Positions 1-7,678 of a stretch of 15,350 nucleotides of DNA are shown in pieces. How positions within the stretch are numbered: the first letter of the stretch is position 1; every line of letters starts with the position of its first letter. Where the stretch lies: the NCBI GenBank assembly GCA_900128395.1, contig LT649713.1, positions 1 to 15,350 on the forward strand. The letters run 5' to 3'. This stretch comes from Stramenopiles sp. TOSAG23-2 (taxonomy: Eukaryota; Sar). The position numbers and the translations under genes are program-made. A model generated the notes under the pieces. It made no database searches and was not told the origin of the DNA. It was given only the letters and a program-made list of their open reading frames with translations.

Positions 1-496
1 AAAAAAAAAAAAAAAAGATTCATTTTAGTTACAGTTTTACCTTAACCTGTAGTAGTAAGTAAATCCCGAGAGAAAAATATTGGATTTTAATAGTCCTGCC
101 CGGCCTGCTATTAATATATTACTACGTACTCACGTACCTTGGTAGCTATTTCCTTAATTTTGGCGATATTCACAAAAAACGCGTGCAGGCGCGTGCATCC
201 AGCAGCAGCTGCAAACCACGAAATTCACAAATAATAGATATATAGTTGAATAAAATATGTAGATGTATGTGTGTGTGTGTGCATTTCAGTGGGTTTTTGT
301 GAACTACAACAAGATAGATACAGTAGGAGCAATTGATAACGTAGAAAATAAATTTGATTTGATACAATATCTTCGCGGTTGAAATTTTGGAGGATCTATT
401 TATATATATATTGTCTAAACGTGTGTATATTATTGTATATCAAGGGAATTGTATATATATACATTTTTAATATTATTATTGTGGGAAAACAAAAAG
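1..496. other. AT-rich upstream region of the large methyltransferase-like gene
   Basis: No gene is supported here. The window opens with a run of 16 A. A GC-rich island near 181-209 carries two direct copies of GCGTGCA (181-187 and 191-197), one helical turn apart, followed by a CAGCAGCAGCTGC stretch. A (GT)6 microsatellite lies at about 269-280. A TATA-like run lies at 399-411, about 90 bases before the ATG at 497, and is the only core-promoter candidate I can point to; similar AT runs occur by chance in this genome. The open frame on the minus strand through 170-367 looks like non-coding sequence without stops. Confidence 0.5.
399..411 (+). promoter_or_regulatory. possible TATA-like element
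   Basis: This T(TA)n run sits 86-98 bases upstream of the ATG of the large gene, after a GC-containing stretch (CTTCGCGG near 371). Position and composition fit a TATA box, but in DNA this AT-rich such runs are common and no initiator can be identified. Weak call. Confidence 0.2.
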
Positions 497-3400
497 ATGA
501 ATAATATATCTGTTCTAATATCATTATTATTATTTCTAATTATTAATATTTTTTCTTGTACATATGGAGCAATCAATACAGCTGATAATACCTCACCGTT
601 GGATATTGAATTAACAAAAGATTGGGAACAATTAATATCTGAAGTATGGGCTGGTATATCAACTGGTCGTATGCCACCTTTACCAGAGCCAGTTATATTA
701 GGTGATAATGATGAAGATGTTATTGATGGCGATGCTGATCCTTTGGAAATGGAAGCATTAGCAGATGAGGAAAATCATCGTCGTTCACAAGCATTTATTG
801 AAGAGATCAAGAAAAAAACAAGTATGGATGGAGATGATTTTTTAAAGAAAGATGGACGTTGTAAAGCCCTATGGGAAATAATTGAGAAGCATATTGAAAA
901 AGAAAAAGTAAATTCGACATTTGTTGAACTTGGTGCTGGAACAACTTTGTATGTTCCAGCACGTGAAGATCCATTGATGAAAAGAAATTCAGCTTCTGGT
1001 GAATCATCATCTACAGGAGGATGGATGAAGAAAAGGCACAAGAAAGATAATAAAGAAAACAAGGATGTGCTTAATTCAATTACCATAAGAGGATGTATTA
1101 GTTTAAAAGCGGCATTAGGATTAAAACGTGCAACTGTGTTATATACGGGGCATTCTCACTACCCTTTGGAAGATGGGGAAGATGATAGTAATATTAGCTC
1201 AGATAACATTTTAATTAAAGCTGATCGTACTGTACAATTAAGAAATAAATTGCAAAATCGACCACAAAATCATATTATGTGCAATGCCCCGATATCAACG
1301 GAAACAGTTGCTACATTGATTGAGGAAATGCCTGAATTATATACATATCAAATATTAACAGAAATTCGATCATTAGCGGGAAATATGTTACCACATGAAT
1401 TTGAACGATTTATTGGACAAATTTTAAGTTTAGCTACACGTACATTTTTACCAACGCCATTACCAGATGATAATTATTTTTCATATTGGAAAAATGCACA
1501 CGATTTAGCAATTGCTGCTGCTCATAGTGTTGGTTTAGATGTTGAAATCGAAGATTTGAAGAAGAAACAAACCTCATCGTTCAATTGGTATAATCGTCAA
1601 AACAACAATAAAAATGAACATAAACATTCTTTACAACCAAAATTGGATGGTGCTTTATTAATAAAATTATCGGAATGGAAGGAAACATCAGATGATAATA
1701 ACAAAGATAAGGATAAAAAAAAGAAGGAGGAAGATGATAAAAAGAAGAAAAAAGAGAATGATGATAAAAAGAAGAAAGAGGATGATAAAAAAAAGAAGAA
1801 AGAAGAAGACGATAAAAAGAAGAAGGAAAATGAGAAAAAAAATGACAAAGATAAAAAGAAAAGGCGCAGAAGGCTAAATTCCAATTGGTACGTCAACCAT
1901 TTTAATAATCATAACAACAACAAGAAGGATAAAAAGGATGACGATAGAATGAAAAAGGTGGATAATAATAAAAATACGATCTTAAAACTTGTACCAACTT
2001 TATTAAATGCAAGTGATGTAGGGATATCGTTAAAAAGTTTGAGGCTGTTAAATATCGGAGAGTTTGATCGTTCACGTATATTTTTAAATTTATTAAAAAC
2101 AGCAGATGCAAGCATTATGAAAGCAAATAAACCTAGTGAAATTCAGTTTGTTCGAGGATCTTTAATATTTGCTAAAGGGTCTTTAGGCAAAACAAATGTA
2201 CAACTAGGTGTTGATAGTGCAGAACGGGAAGAGCATCCAATTGTGAAGAATAGCATTGAGAAAGAAAAGAAAAGAGAAAAGGATGTAGAAAGTAATGATG
2301 GAAAAGATACCACACAAGATGAAGTTAGTCTAAACGATGCAACTATAGATGTCCATAGTGACGGAGAAAGTGTAGCCGATGGTACTATTCCAAGTATTAG
2401 TAGTGATAGTAGTTCAGATGAACTTGGAGAAGAAGAAGAAATGGACGATGAAGAGGAAGATGAACAGGAAGATGATAATAATATTAATGATGAAGATAGT
2501 AATAGTAACGAGGAGGATAATAACGAAAACGATGATAGTTTGAACAAAATGGAAGAATTAAAAAATCAATTATTTTCATCAATGGAAAAAGTGAAGAAAA
2601 TCAAAGAGGATAGGAATAGCCATACCATCGACGATAATAATCATGACAGCGGCAAGAAAAAATATATTACTGAATCTGAATCATTTGCAAAACCAATTAA
2701 AGGCATTCGAATTGTAGAAAAAAACACAATTAAAAGGAAACAAAAGAAAACAGTTTCAATAATGGACAATACACTATTGCCATCGTCAGCGAAAACTAAA
2801 AAAAAGAAATCCAATTTACGAAGTTATACCCGAAAAGCAAAGGCTAAAGCGAAGGGAAAAAAAGAAGAATCGCTTCAATCAGAGAATACGGAGGCAACAG
2901 ATTCATCATCAAAAAAAGCCAAGGCAACATATTCTTCAAAGAAAATTGATGAATCGTATAAAAAATTGCTAAAAGCAGCTTTATTTGAAAAAATGGATAA
3001 TGATAAATCTAAAGAAGATAACGATGCAAGTGATAGCTCAACAAATGATGATTTGAAAGATAAAGATGAATCAAGAACACGGCACCGTCAACTATTATCA
3101 ACATCGCAGCATACGAAAAAGGCAAACAAGAAATCTTCTGCATCACCAACAGATATTTTAAAACGATGGATACGGCGTCCATCCTTGCATCATAGACAGA
3201 ATAATTGGGCATCGAAAAAATTACAGGGGCAATTAAATATGGTTGTGCATGAAAACGATGGATTTGAACGTTGGTGGCCTTTGTTTAGAAGTAATGAAAT
3301 TGAAAGTAGCAAAGGGAAGCGAAGGCGACGTGTTACATGGTCCATTGTTGTCCATGGAGAAAACTTAGGTTTGTTAAGTACCAAATTAGCATTGATGTAT

Positions 3401-5950
3401 CCAAAATCGACGATAGTTAGTGTGAAGGATGATACCAATGATATGAATGCACATTTACAATTATTAGAACTCTTGGGCATACATAATAACATATTGTGTA
3501 ATCAACGAACAAAGTCTATCGCGAGCGCAGATAGTGAAAACAAAGGTAGTCATAATATTATTGCTCGTTACGGCATTCTTGGTATGGATATTTTTCAAAG
3601 TATTATGCAATACGCAAATCATTTAGATAAATTTGAAAAAATGTTAGGATCATTAATTAGTGTTGCTGCTACTACTTTCATGGAATTACCAAATTGGGAT
3701 GGACTTACTGCCGCTATAGATACCATCACTGGTAACGAAGATGCCGAAACAAGCATTTCTAAAACATTTACGGCAAAATATTTGGATATTGCATCAAATC
3801 GTGGCAGTGCAGATCCATGGGTTGGTCTATTGAGTGCTGCAGCAAGTCAAGCAGGTTTAAGCGGCGTAACGATGAGAATGTTATCTAGTAATAAAAACCG
3901 AAAACTATCCTCGAGCAATTCAGTTCTAGAAAAAGTTAAATATGCCATTTTTAGACGTCTTGCAAAACGAAATATTAGAAAAAAAGGCAGCAAAGGAGCT
4001 GGGCCGACGGGCTATAAGAAAAAAATACAACGTTCAGGTAAAGTCAATTTAGTCCGTATTGACGTAGAACCATGGGCAAAGAAAGGAGAGGAAACAATAC
4101 AACGTTTCCAGCATGGTGGAGTATCTTTAGCAGCATTGAAAAAATTTGGAATTATACCAAAACAATTAGCACAAATATTTAGATTATTTATGCGCCTACC
4201 AATGCACCAAATAGAGAAAAAAGAAGGATCTTCAGCAGTTATTGCGCCGTGGAACACGTATTACCACGGGAGTGGCGGTGGTTACCGATCGGGATTTCCT
4301 CGAGTTGTAGTGTCTTTTGAAAAATCTGGTGCTTCGTATGAGGCATATTATGTACCAGAAAATGAAGAAGCGGAGGAAGATGCTGCAAAATTAGTTGACC
4401 CAAGATGGAGTACGATTGAAAATGCATTGACTAAAGAGGATGTAGGCGAAGATGGGGAATTTTCCTATTTGGAATTTAACAGTGGGAGTGGTTTACTAAG
4501 TTTATCTGTTGCTGAGAAATATCCAAGCGCAACAGTTATATCTGTTGAGTCTGAAAAAGTAAACGTAGCAGCACATTTGAAGAGAATCAAAATTTTAGGT
4601 CAAAGTCAAGTTAATAATGCAGGAAAGAAGAAAAACAATAATGAGAAAGGTGAAATCGATGCAGAGGAAGAGCACCAACTTGCGAAGGTAGCAGCAAATA
4701 ATTGGGTGTGCAACGTGGATGTTGGATTGGATTTGTTAAGGAAATTATACGAAAGTCCAGAATTCATACGGTGGCAAGTGTTTGGAGGCAATTTAGTTTT
4801 AGATCACATGTACGATAGTAATGGACCAGATGCAATGAAGGAAGCACTTGGTTACGTCATGTCCACAGGGATGACCACCTTTTTAAGTCTTCCATCTGCA
4901 CAAGCATTATCATTAGGCTTGTACATGTTCTATCATGCTGATGATGATATGGGAACTATTCGTAGAGATGAAGATAGTGTTGATTTCTCATTGTCATCAC
5001 ATCCAAGGCCACGATATATGCAAGCAGAAATGCAAATTATTAGTTCCATGGCTAAAGTTCCAGGGAGTACAAAATTATCAATGCAATCATTGCCTGGAGA
5101 CGTATTAAACATGGTTCGTGTAGATATTGTTAATATGACTAGAAGCGTCAATCATCATTTTGATTATGCAAAAGATGGCCATCAGCGTAAATATAAAATG
5201 CACGTGGAGCGTAATGTGTCATCTGTTTTATACAAACATGGAGTTGTAGATCAAGATGATGGCAATCGTAATAGTCTACAAATAGTCCGATCAAATATGA
5301 AAGAAGGCCAGCATTCAAATCGTGGTATGGTTATTGATGTTTACATAACGCGCCAACATGATAAATGGCATATTCCTTACGGACAATTGTATGGAATTAC
5401 ATTAATTACCATCCTTCGTATGGGTCTTGTTGATAGCCAAAGAACGGCTGCGTATCATCGTTTTGTAAATTTACCATTATACGAAGACATGGCGCCGTGG
5501 AATATCGTTTTCCAAGGCTCTAGAATGGCTTACATCGATTATGATACGAAAGATGTTACATATGACCGTGTGGTGCCATTGACCTATCGCGTTTTATCCG
5601 TACTTTTCAATTACAAGCGTACTGTTGAGGATTTCAAACGTTGCGGTCCATCTTCACATAATTCATATGGCTTTCCTCATATCAATAGTTGCGTTGGAGG
5701 AAAAATAAAAACAGATTTTGTACGCAATGGAGGTAAAAAATGCGAAGAGAGCAATGCCCCTGTGCCATGCGGTGATGGGTCTTGCCAAAGTGATTATATT
5801 TCATGTTTAAAAGTGTTGTCAAAGATGGAGCGTACCAAGCGTAAACGTGCTGCGCCTAAAATTACAAAATCATCCTTGCTAGAGATGTGGCGTAAAAAAG
5901 AGTGGACATTTTCAAACAAAGGTGTTGTTAAAAAGCGCATGAGAAGTTAG
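497..5950 (+). CDS. Large secretory-pathway protein with three degenerate methyltransferase-like modules
   Basis: This is a single exon of 1817 residues. The frame is open from 449, but only via TTG; the ATG at 497 (AAAAAG before it) starts a clean signal peptide, a hydrophobic stretch over residues 5-20 ending near CTYGA. Three diverged modules follow, at about 142-560, 940-1260 and 1315-1700. Each shows the same order: a Rossmann-type start (FVELGAGT at 142, WSIVVHGENLG at 948, YLEFNSGSG at 1324), a strand like ATVISVE, a short CN motif (262, 1001, 1405), TTF/RTF..P (316, 1060, 1461), a basic/acidic VRID-type strand (389, 1186, 1540), a GxSL/GITL helix (509, 1208, 1633) and, in modules 2 and 3, APWN (1250, 1666). 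Class I methyltransferase ancestry is inferred from the first two elements. Inserts interrupt the modules: 150-198, a Lys-rich block at about 402-465, a disordered linker 560-940 with an acidic stretch at 641-682, and 1371-1400. The C-terminus has six cysteines (1716, 1732, 1749, 1758, 1763, 1770). Substrate unknown; secretion or ER/Golgi location is inferred from the signal peptide. Confidence 0.85.
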   Translation: MNNISVLISLLLFLIINIFSCTYGAINTADNTSPLDIELTKDWEQLISEVWAGISTGRMPPLPEPVILGDNDEDVIDGDADPLEMEALADEENHRRSQAFIEEIKKKTSMDGDDFLKKDGRCKALWEIIEKHIEKEKVNSTFVELGAGTTLYVPAREDPLMKRNSASGESSSTGGWMKKRHKKDNKENKDVLNSITIRGCISLKAALGLKRATVLYTGHSHYPLEDGEDDSNISSDNILIKADRTVQLRNKLQNRPQNHIMCNAPISTETVATLIEEMPELYTYQILTEIRSLAGNMLPHEFERFIGQILSLATRTFLPTPLPDDNYFSYWKNAHDLAIAAAHSVGLDVEIEDLKKKQTSSFNWYNRQNNNKNEHKHSLQPKLDGALLIKLSEWKETSDDNNKDKDKKKKEEDDKKKKKENDDKKKKEDDKKKKKEEDDKKKKENEKKNDKDKKKRRRRLNSNWYVNHFNNHNNNKKDKKDDDRMKKVDNNKNTILKLVPTLLNASDVGISLKSLRLLNIGEFDRSRIFLNLLKTADASIMKANKPSEIQFVRGSLIFAKGSLGKTNVQLGVDSAEREEHPIVKNSIEKEKKREKDVESNDGKDTTQDEVSLNDATIDVHSDGESVADGTIPSISSDSSSDELGEEEEMDDEEEDEQEDDNNINDEDSNSNEEDNNENDDSLNKMEELKNQLFSSMEKVKKIKEDRNSHTIDDNNHDSGKKKYITESESFAKPIKGIRIVEKNTIKRKQKKTVSIMDNTLLPSSAKTKKKKSNLRSYTRKAKAKAKGKKEESLQSENTEATDSSSKKAKATYSSKKIDESYKKLLKAALFEKMDNDKSKEDNDASDSSTNDDLKDKDESRTRHRQLLSTSQHTKKANKKSSASPTDILKRWIRRPSLHHRQNNWASKKLQGQLNMVVHENDGFERWWPLFRSNEIESSKGKRRRRVTWSIVVHGENLGLLSTKLALMYPKSTIVSVKDDTNDMNAHLQLLELLGIHNNILCNQRTKSIASADSENKGSHNIIARYGILGMDIFQSIMQYANHLDKFEKMLGSLISVAATTFMELPNWDGLTAAIDTITGNEDAETSISKTFTAKYLDIASNRGSADPWVGLLSAAASQAGLSGVTMRMLSSNKNRKLSSSNSVLEKVKYAIFRRLAKRNIRKKGSKGAGPTGYKKKIQRSGKVNLVRIDVEPWAKKGEETIQRFQHGGVSLAALKKFGIIPKQLAQIFRLFMRLPMHQIEKKEGSSAVIAPWNTYYHGSGGGYRSGFPRVVVSFEKSGASYEAYYVPENEEAEEDAAKLVDPRWSTIENALTKEDVGEDGEFSYLEFNSGSGLLSLSVAEKYPSATVISVESEKVNVAAHLKRIKILGQSQVNNAGKKKNNNEKGEIDAEEEHQLAKVAANNWVCNVDVGLDLLRKLYESPEFIRWQVFGGNLVLDHMYDSNGPDAMKEALGYVMSTGMTTFLSLPSAQALSLGLYMFYHADDDMGTIRRDEDSVDFSLSSHPRPRYMQAEMQIISSMAKVPGSTKLSMQSLPGDVLNMVRVDIVNMTRSVNHHFDYAKDGHQRKYKMHVERNVSSVLYKHGVVDQDDGNRNSLQIVRSNMKEGQHSNRGMVIDVYITRQHDKWHIPYGQLYGITLITILRMGLVDSQRTAAYHRFVNLPLYEDMAPWNIVFQGSRMAYIDYDTKDVTYDRVVPLTYRVLSVLFNYKRTVEDFKRCGPSSHNSYGFPHINSCVGGKIKTDFVRNGGKKCEESNAPVPCGDGSCQSDYISCLKVLSKMERTKRKRAAPKITKSSLLEMWRKKEWTFSNKGVVKKRMRS
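1692..1880 (+). repeat. imperfect tandem repeat encoding Asp/Lys/Glu-rich low complexity
   Basis: This stretch is built from repeated GATGATAAAAAGAAG-type units of about 21-27 bases and encodes DDKKKKKE-like blocks (residues about 402-465 of the large protein), ending in RRRR. It lies inside module 1, between the LIKLSEW strand (388-394) and the GISL helix (509). It is probably a slippage-expanded insert, and its length is likely to vary between alleles. Confidence 0.85.
2417..2542 (+). repeat. acid-rich low-complexity coding segment
   Basis: GAA/GAT/AAT-rich sequence encodes an almost uninterrupted Glu/Asp/Asn/Ser run at about residues 641-682 of the large protein, inside the long linker between modules 1 and 2. 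A lysine-rich stretch follows at about residues 745-800. Opposite-charge blocks in a predicted secreted protein suggest intrinsic disorder; the function is not known. Confidence 0.8.
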
Positions 5951-6030
5951 AGAAAGTTATACCGTATAGGGAGAGTGTGTATATTACGACCCCGTACATG
6001 ATAAAAAATGAAATGTGTACAAAGTACGCT

Positions 6031-6052
6031 CGTATATATATATATATATACG
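6031..6052. repeat. perfect 22-bp TA palindrome
   Basis: Nine TA units are flanked by CG on both sides, giving an exact inverted repeat about 80 bases after the stop of the large gene. In a transcript it could form a weak A/U stem. Its place between two converging genes fits a 3'-end or slippage-prone element; no function is shown. Confidence 0.6.
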
Positions 6053-6140
6053 AAGTATATAATATATATATAGAGTATGTGCGTTGTGCGTGTAAATTTA
6101 CAATAAGGATAACTTGGTATACACGTGTACGAAGCACGTA

Positions 6141-6167
6141 ACTATGAATACTATGCATACTATGCAT
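6141..6167. repeat. three-unit 9-bp tandem repeat
   Basis: The word ACTATGNAT occurs three times head to tail: ACTATGAAT once, then ACTATGCAT twice. A related ATCATATG follows. It is a small minisatellite in the convergent intergenic region. Confidence 0.7.
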
Positions 6168-6184
6168 ATCATATGTATCATTAA

Positions 6185-6190
6185 AATAAA
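6185..6190 (+). promoter_or_regulatory. candidate polyadenylation signal of the large gene
   Basis: An exact AATAAA lies 235 bases after the stop of the large gene, within AT-rich DNA. A TTTATT at 6229-6234 could play the same part for the minus-strand gene. Both are weak because the hexamer is frequent in such sequence. Confidence 0.25.
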
Positions 6191-6407
6191 ATATAATCGG
6201 AACCATATTACGTACATAAAACGTGTTTTTTATTACTGGAATTAAATACAAAATTTACACTTCTTTTAATGTGCAGAGACGAGAGACGAGATTATTTCTA
6301 AAAAAGACAAACACACAACACATATCATAAATATATATAGTTGTTGTAACTACGAATTCGTATATTATTGTTTATCTTGCTTCTTTTGCTTTCTCCAAAT
6401 TTGAACA

Positions 6408-7016
6408 CTACGTATTGATTTTCCAACGCTCATCGCCACCATTATGAGTGCTTAATGATACATCATTCATAGTATGTTCTAACATAGCTTTCTCCTTTCG
6501 ATCTACATTCATTGGTTCCTTCCATGACATTCGAGGGGGATTTTCGCATTCCTCCCGCTCAATACACGCAAGGCATTTTTCATTATCTAAATGAAAGCCT
6601 AAGCCACCCTTATCATTGGATGGTGGAAATACAGTCATATCTATTCTATCAAAAAGTCTGCCAATAGTTCGGCACTGTGTACAACAATCATTACCAAATA
6701 TACCTACACAAGCAGTTCTAAATTTCTCTTCATTTTCAGCTTCCGGCAATCTCGCAACTAATTCTTGACACCATTCATGATCTCCCCACGCAACAGCATA
6801 TGTGTGGCCCATCGTTCCATCATGTGCCAGTTTATTTGCTGTGAAAGCTGCTATATATACTTTATTTCCATTGTAGCAAGTCCTATCTGCTTCTTTTACA
6901 GCTGTACATTCAGGCCCAGGTCCTAGTCGTTGTTGATTAAGGCGGCTAGAAGTTGGCTGTGCATACAGAAATGCCAACGTTATTACCATGATATGTTTAA
7001 AATTGCAGTACACCAT
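6408..7016 (-). CDS. Small secreted cysteine-rich protein, complete copy
   Basis: Encodes 202 residues of no family I recognise. The frame is open to 7052, but only through a GTG; the first ATG is at 7016, with A at -3 and G at +4, and starts a short signal peptide (hydrophobic ITLAFLYA core, residues about 9-19). The mature part has ten cysteines: 37, 47, 83, 103, 111, 112, 115, 148, 151 and 157. They include a CCTQC cluster and CLAC, and the even number fits five disulfides, so an extracellular or lumenal protein is likely. Other visible features are a HDGTMGHTYAVAWGDHEW segment (65-82) and a hydrophilic charged tail. It is convergent with the large gene and divergent from the EF-hand gene, with a 662-bp spacer. 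A partial second copy lies at 10926-11495. Function unknown. Confidence 0.75.
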   Translation of the reverse strand: MVYCNFKHIMVITLAFLYAQPTSSRLNQQRLGPGPECTAVKEADRTCYNGNKVYIAAFTANKLAHDGTMGHTYAVAWGDHEWCQELVARLPEAENEEKFRTACVGIFGNDCCTQCRTIGRLFDRIDMTVFPPSNDKGGLGFHLDNEKCLACIEREECENPPRMSWKEPMNVDRKEKAMLEHTMNDVSLSTHNGGDERWKINT

Positions 7017-7188
7017 GATTTTTAATCTTGTTATATATTTACTTTTGTACACATACAGATATGTAGTACTTTAACAAGATGTATGTATTCGAATAATTAT
7101 TGTATATATATTTTTGCTATGATGTGGTATTATTGCTTGTGTTGTTATTATCATGTTGTTTGTTTGTTGTTTTTTTCCCCACTACCAG

Positions 7189-7260
7189 GAGGAAAAGAAG
7201 GAAACCTCTGGTGCTCTGCTGATGGAACTACGCGTAATATCCACAGGCATCACACACCAG
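7189..7260 (+). other. isolated 72-bp exon-like block, GC-rich
   Basis: The block is preceded by a pyrimidine-rich acceptor (TTTTTTCCCCACTACCAG) and followed directly by a donor, CAG|GTAAAT. It is exactly 24 codons long, open in phase 0 (starting EEKKETSG, ending GITHQ), and about 51% GC against AT-rich flanks. An upstream GTATGT at 7081 would give a 108-bp intron. A second acceptor at 7385-7386 (TTTTCACACTCCCCAG) would give a 126-bp downstream intron and continue the same frame for 20 codons to a TAG at 7447. It could be a 5'-UTR exon of the EF-hand gene carrying an upstream ORF from the ATG at 7222 (33 codons after splicing), or part of an unrecognised tiny gene. I do not recognise the peptide. 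The same block recurs at 11668-11739. Confidence 0.45.
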
Positions 7261-7386
7261 GTAAATATATTAGATAACAGTGTATTATATTAAAATAGCA
7301 GCAGTTAAAACTACTATTGATAAAATAATACTATGGATATACTATTAATATTGTATAAATACAAATACACTTTTCACACTCCCCAG

Positions 7387-7449
7387 CCTCCGTCCAGCTT
7401 TAATTTAATAGCACATCAATACGTTCTTGTTTGTAGTTTTGTACAGTAG
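7387..7449 (+). other. possible follow-on exon ending an upstream ORF
   Basis: Starts right after the CCCCAG acceptor and reads in frame with the 72-bp block as PPSSFNLIAHQ and onward, to a TAG at 7447-7449. If spliced, the leader could run on from here to the EF-hand ATG at 7679. The support is only the splice-site-like sequence and the matching frame. Confidence 0.25.
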
Positions 7450-7678
7450 TATAGTATGTATTATATTATTATACTATTAATATTACAATATATACTATCA
7501 ATAAAAAGCAACGACAAAAACATCATACATTCTTTGAACAATTTAATGTTTTCCATAACATTAAAGAAAAGCGTAACAAGTTAAATGTAATGAAAAGCTA
7601 CTACTCCGTTATAGTTCCAAACACAGCTGGACAGCAGCCAATGCAATTAATTATCATCTACTTTGATCGAATACAATA

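Larger units (their letters stand above)
5951..6407. other. convergent intergenic region with palindrome and short repeats
   Basis: This region lies between the stop of the large gene (+) and the stop of the secreted-protein gene (-), so it should hold both 3' ends. No gene is seen. It contains a perfect CG(TA)9CG palindrome, a three-unit 9-bp repeat, an AATAAA at 6185 on the plus strand, and a TTTATT at 6229 that reads AATAAA on the minus strand. It also has paired GTGCGT-type words near 6078-6090. The duplication does not include this region. Confidence 0.6.
7017..7678. promoter_or_regulatory. divergent spacer between secreted-protein and EF-hand genes
   Basis: This head-to-head spacer must hold the upstream regions of both genes. 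It is AT-rich except for an exon-like block at 7189-7260 and a short CT/CC-rich stretch near 7375-7398 that looks like a splice acceptor. A GTATGT donor-like word lies at 7081. Stops close the EF-hand frame just upstream of its ATG (TGA at 7664), so any upstream exon would be untranslated leader or a separate upstream frame. Numerous TATA-like and TACTATTA-type words occur, none decisive. Confidence 0.5.

Noticed and set aside
1-16. Poly-A at the window start as the tail of a retrocopy
   Set aside because: There is no gene-like sequence oriented to it and no target-site duplication visible; it is probably a homopolymer or a contig edge.
170-367. 65-codon minus-strand frame upstream of the large gene
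   Set aside because: It runs through a GT microsatellite and GC island, has no recognisable domain, and fits chance in non-coding DNA.
449-496. Upstream extension of the large gene by 16 codons
   Set aside because: The frame is open, but the first codon is TTG. The ATG at 497 has a good context and starts the signal peptide cleanly.
1597-1896. Phe/Ser/Leu-rich minus-strand frame
   Set aside because: It is the antisense of the Lys/Asp/Glu repeat; the composition follows directly from the AAG/GAT repeats. The same applies to the Ser-rich antisense frame at 2143-2547.
7017-7052. Longer N-terminus for the secreted cysteine-rich protein (and at 11496-11531)
   Set aside because: The extra 12 codons begin with GTG. 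The first ATG, at 7016, has A at -3 and G at +4 and gives a typical signal peptide.
7083-7277. 64-codon plus-strand frame in the divergent spacer (also 11562-11756)
   Set aside because: Its codons run through the pyrimidine tract and out of frame with the stop-free 24-codon block; splice-like borders explain the GC-rich part better.
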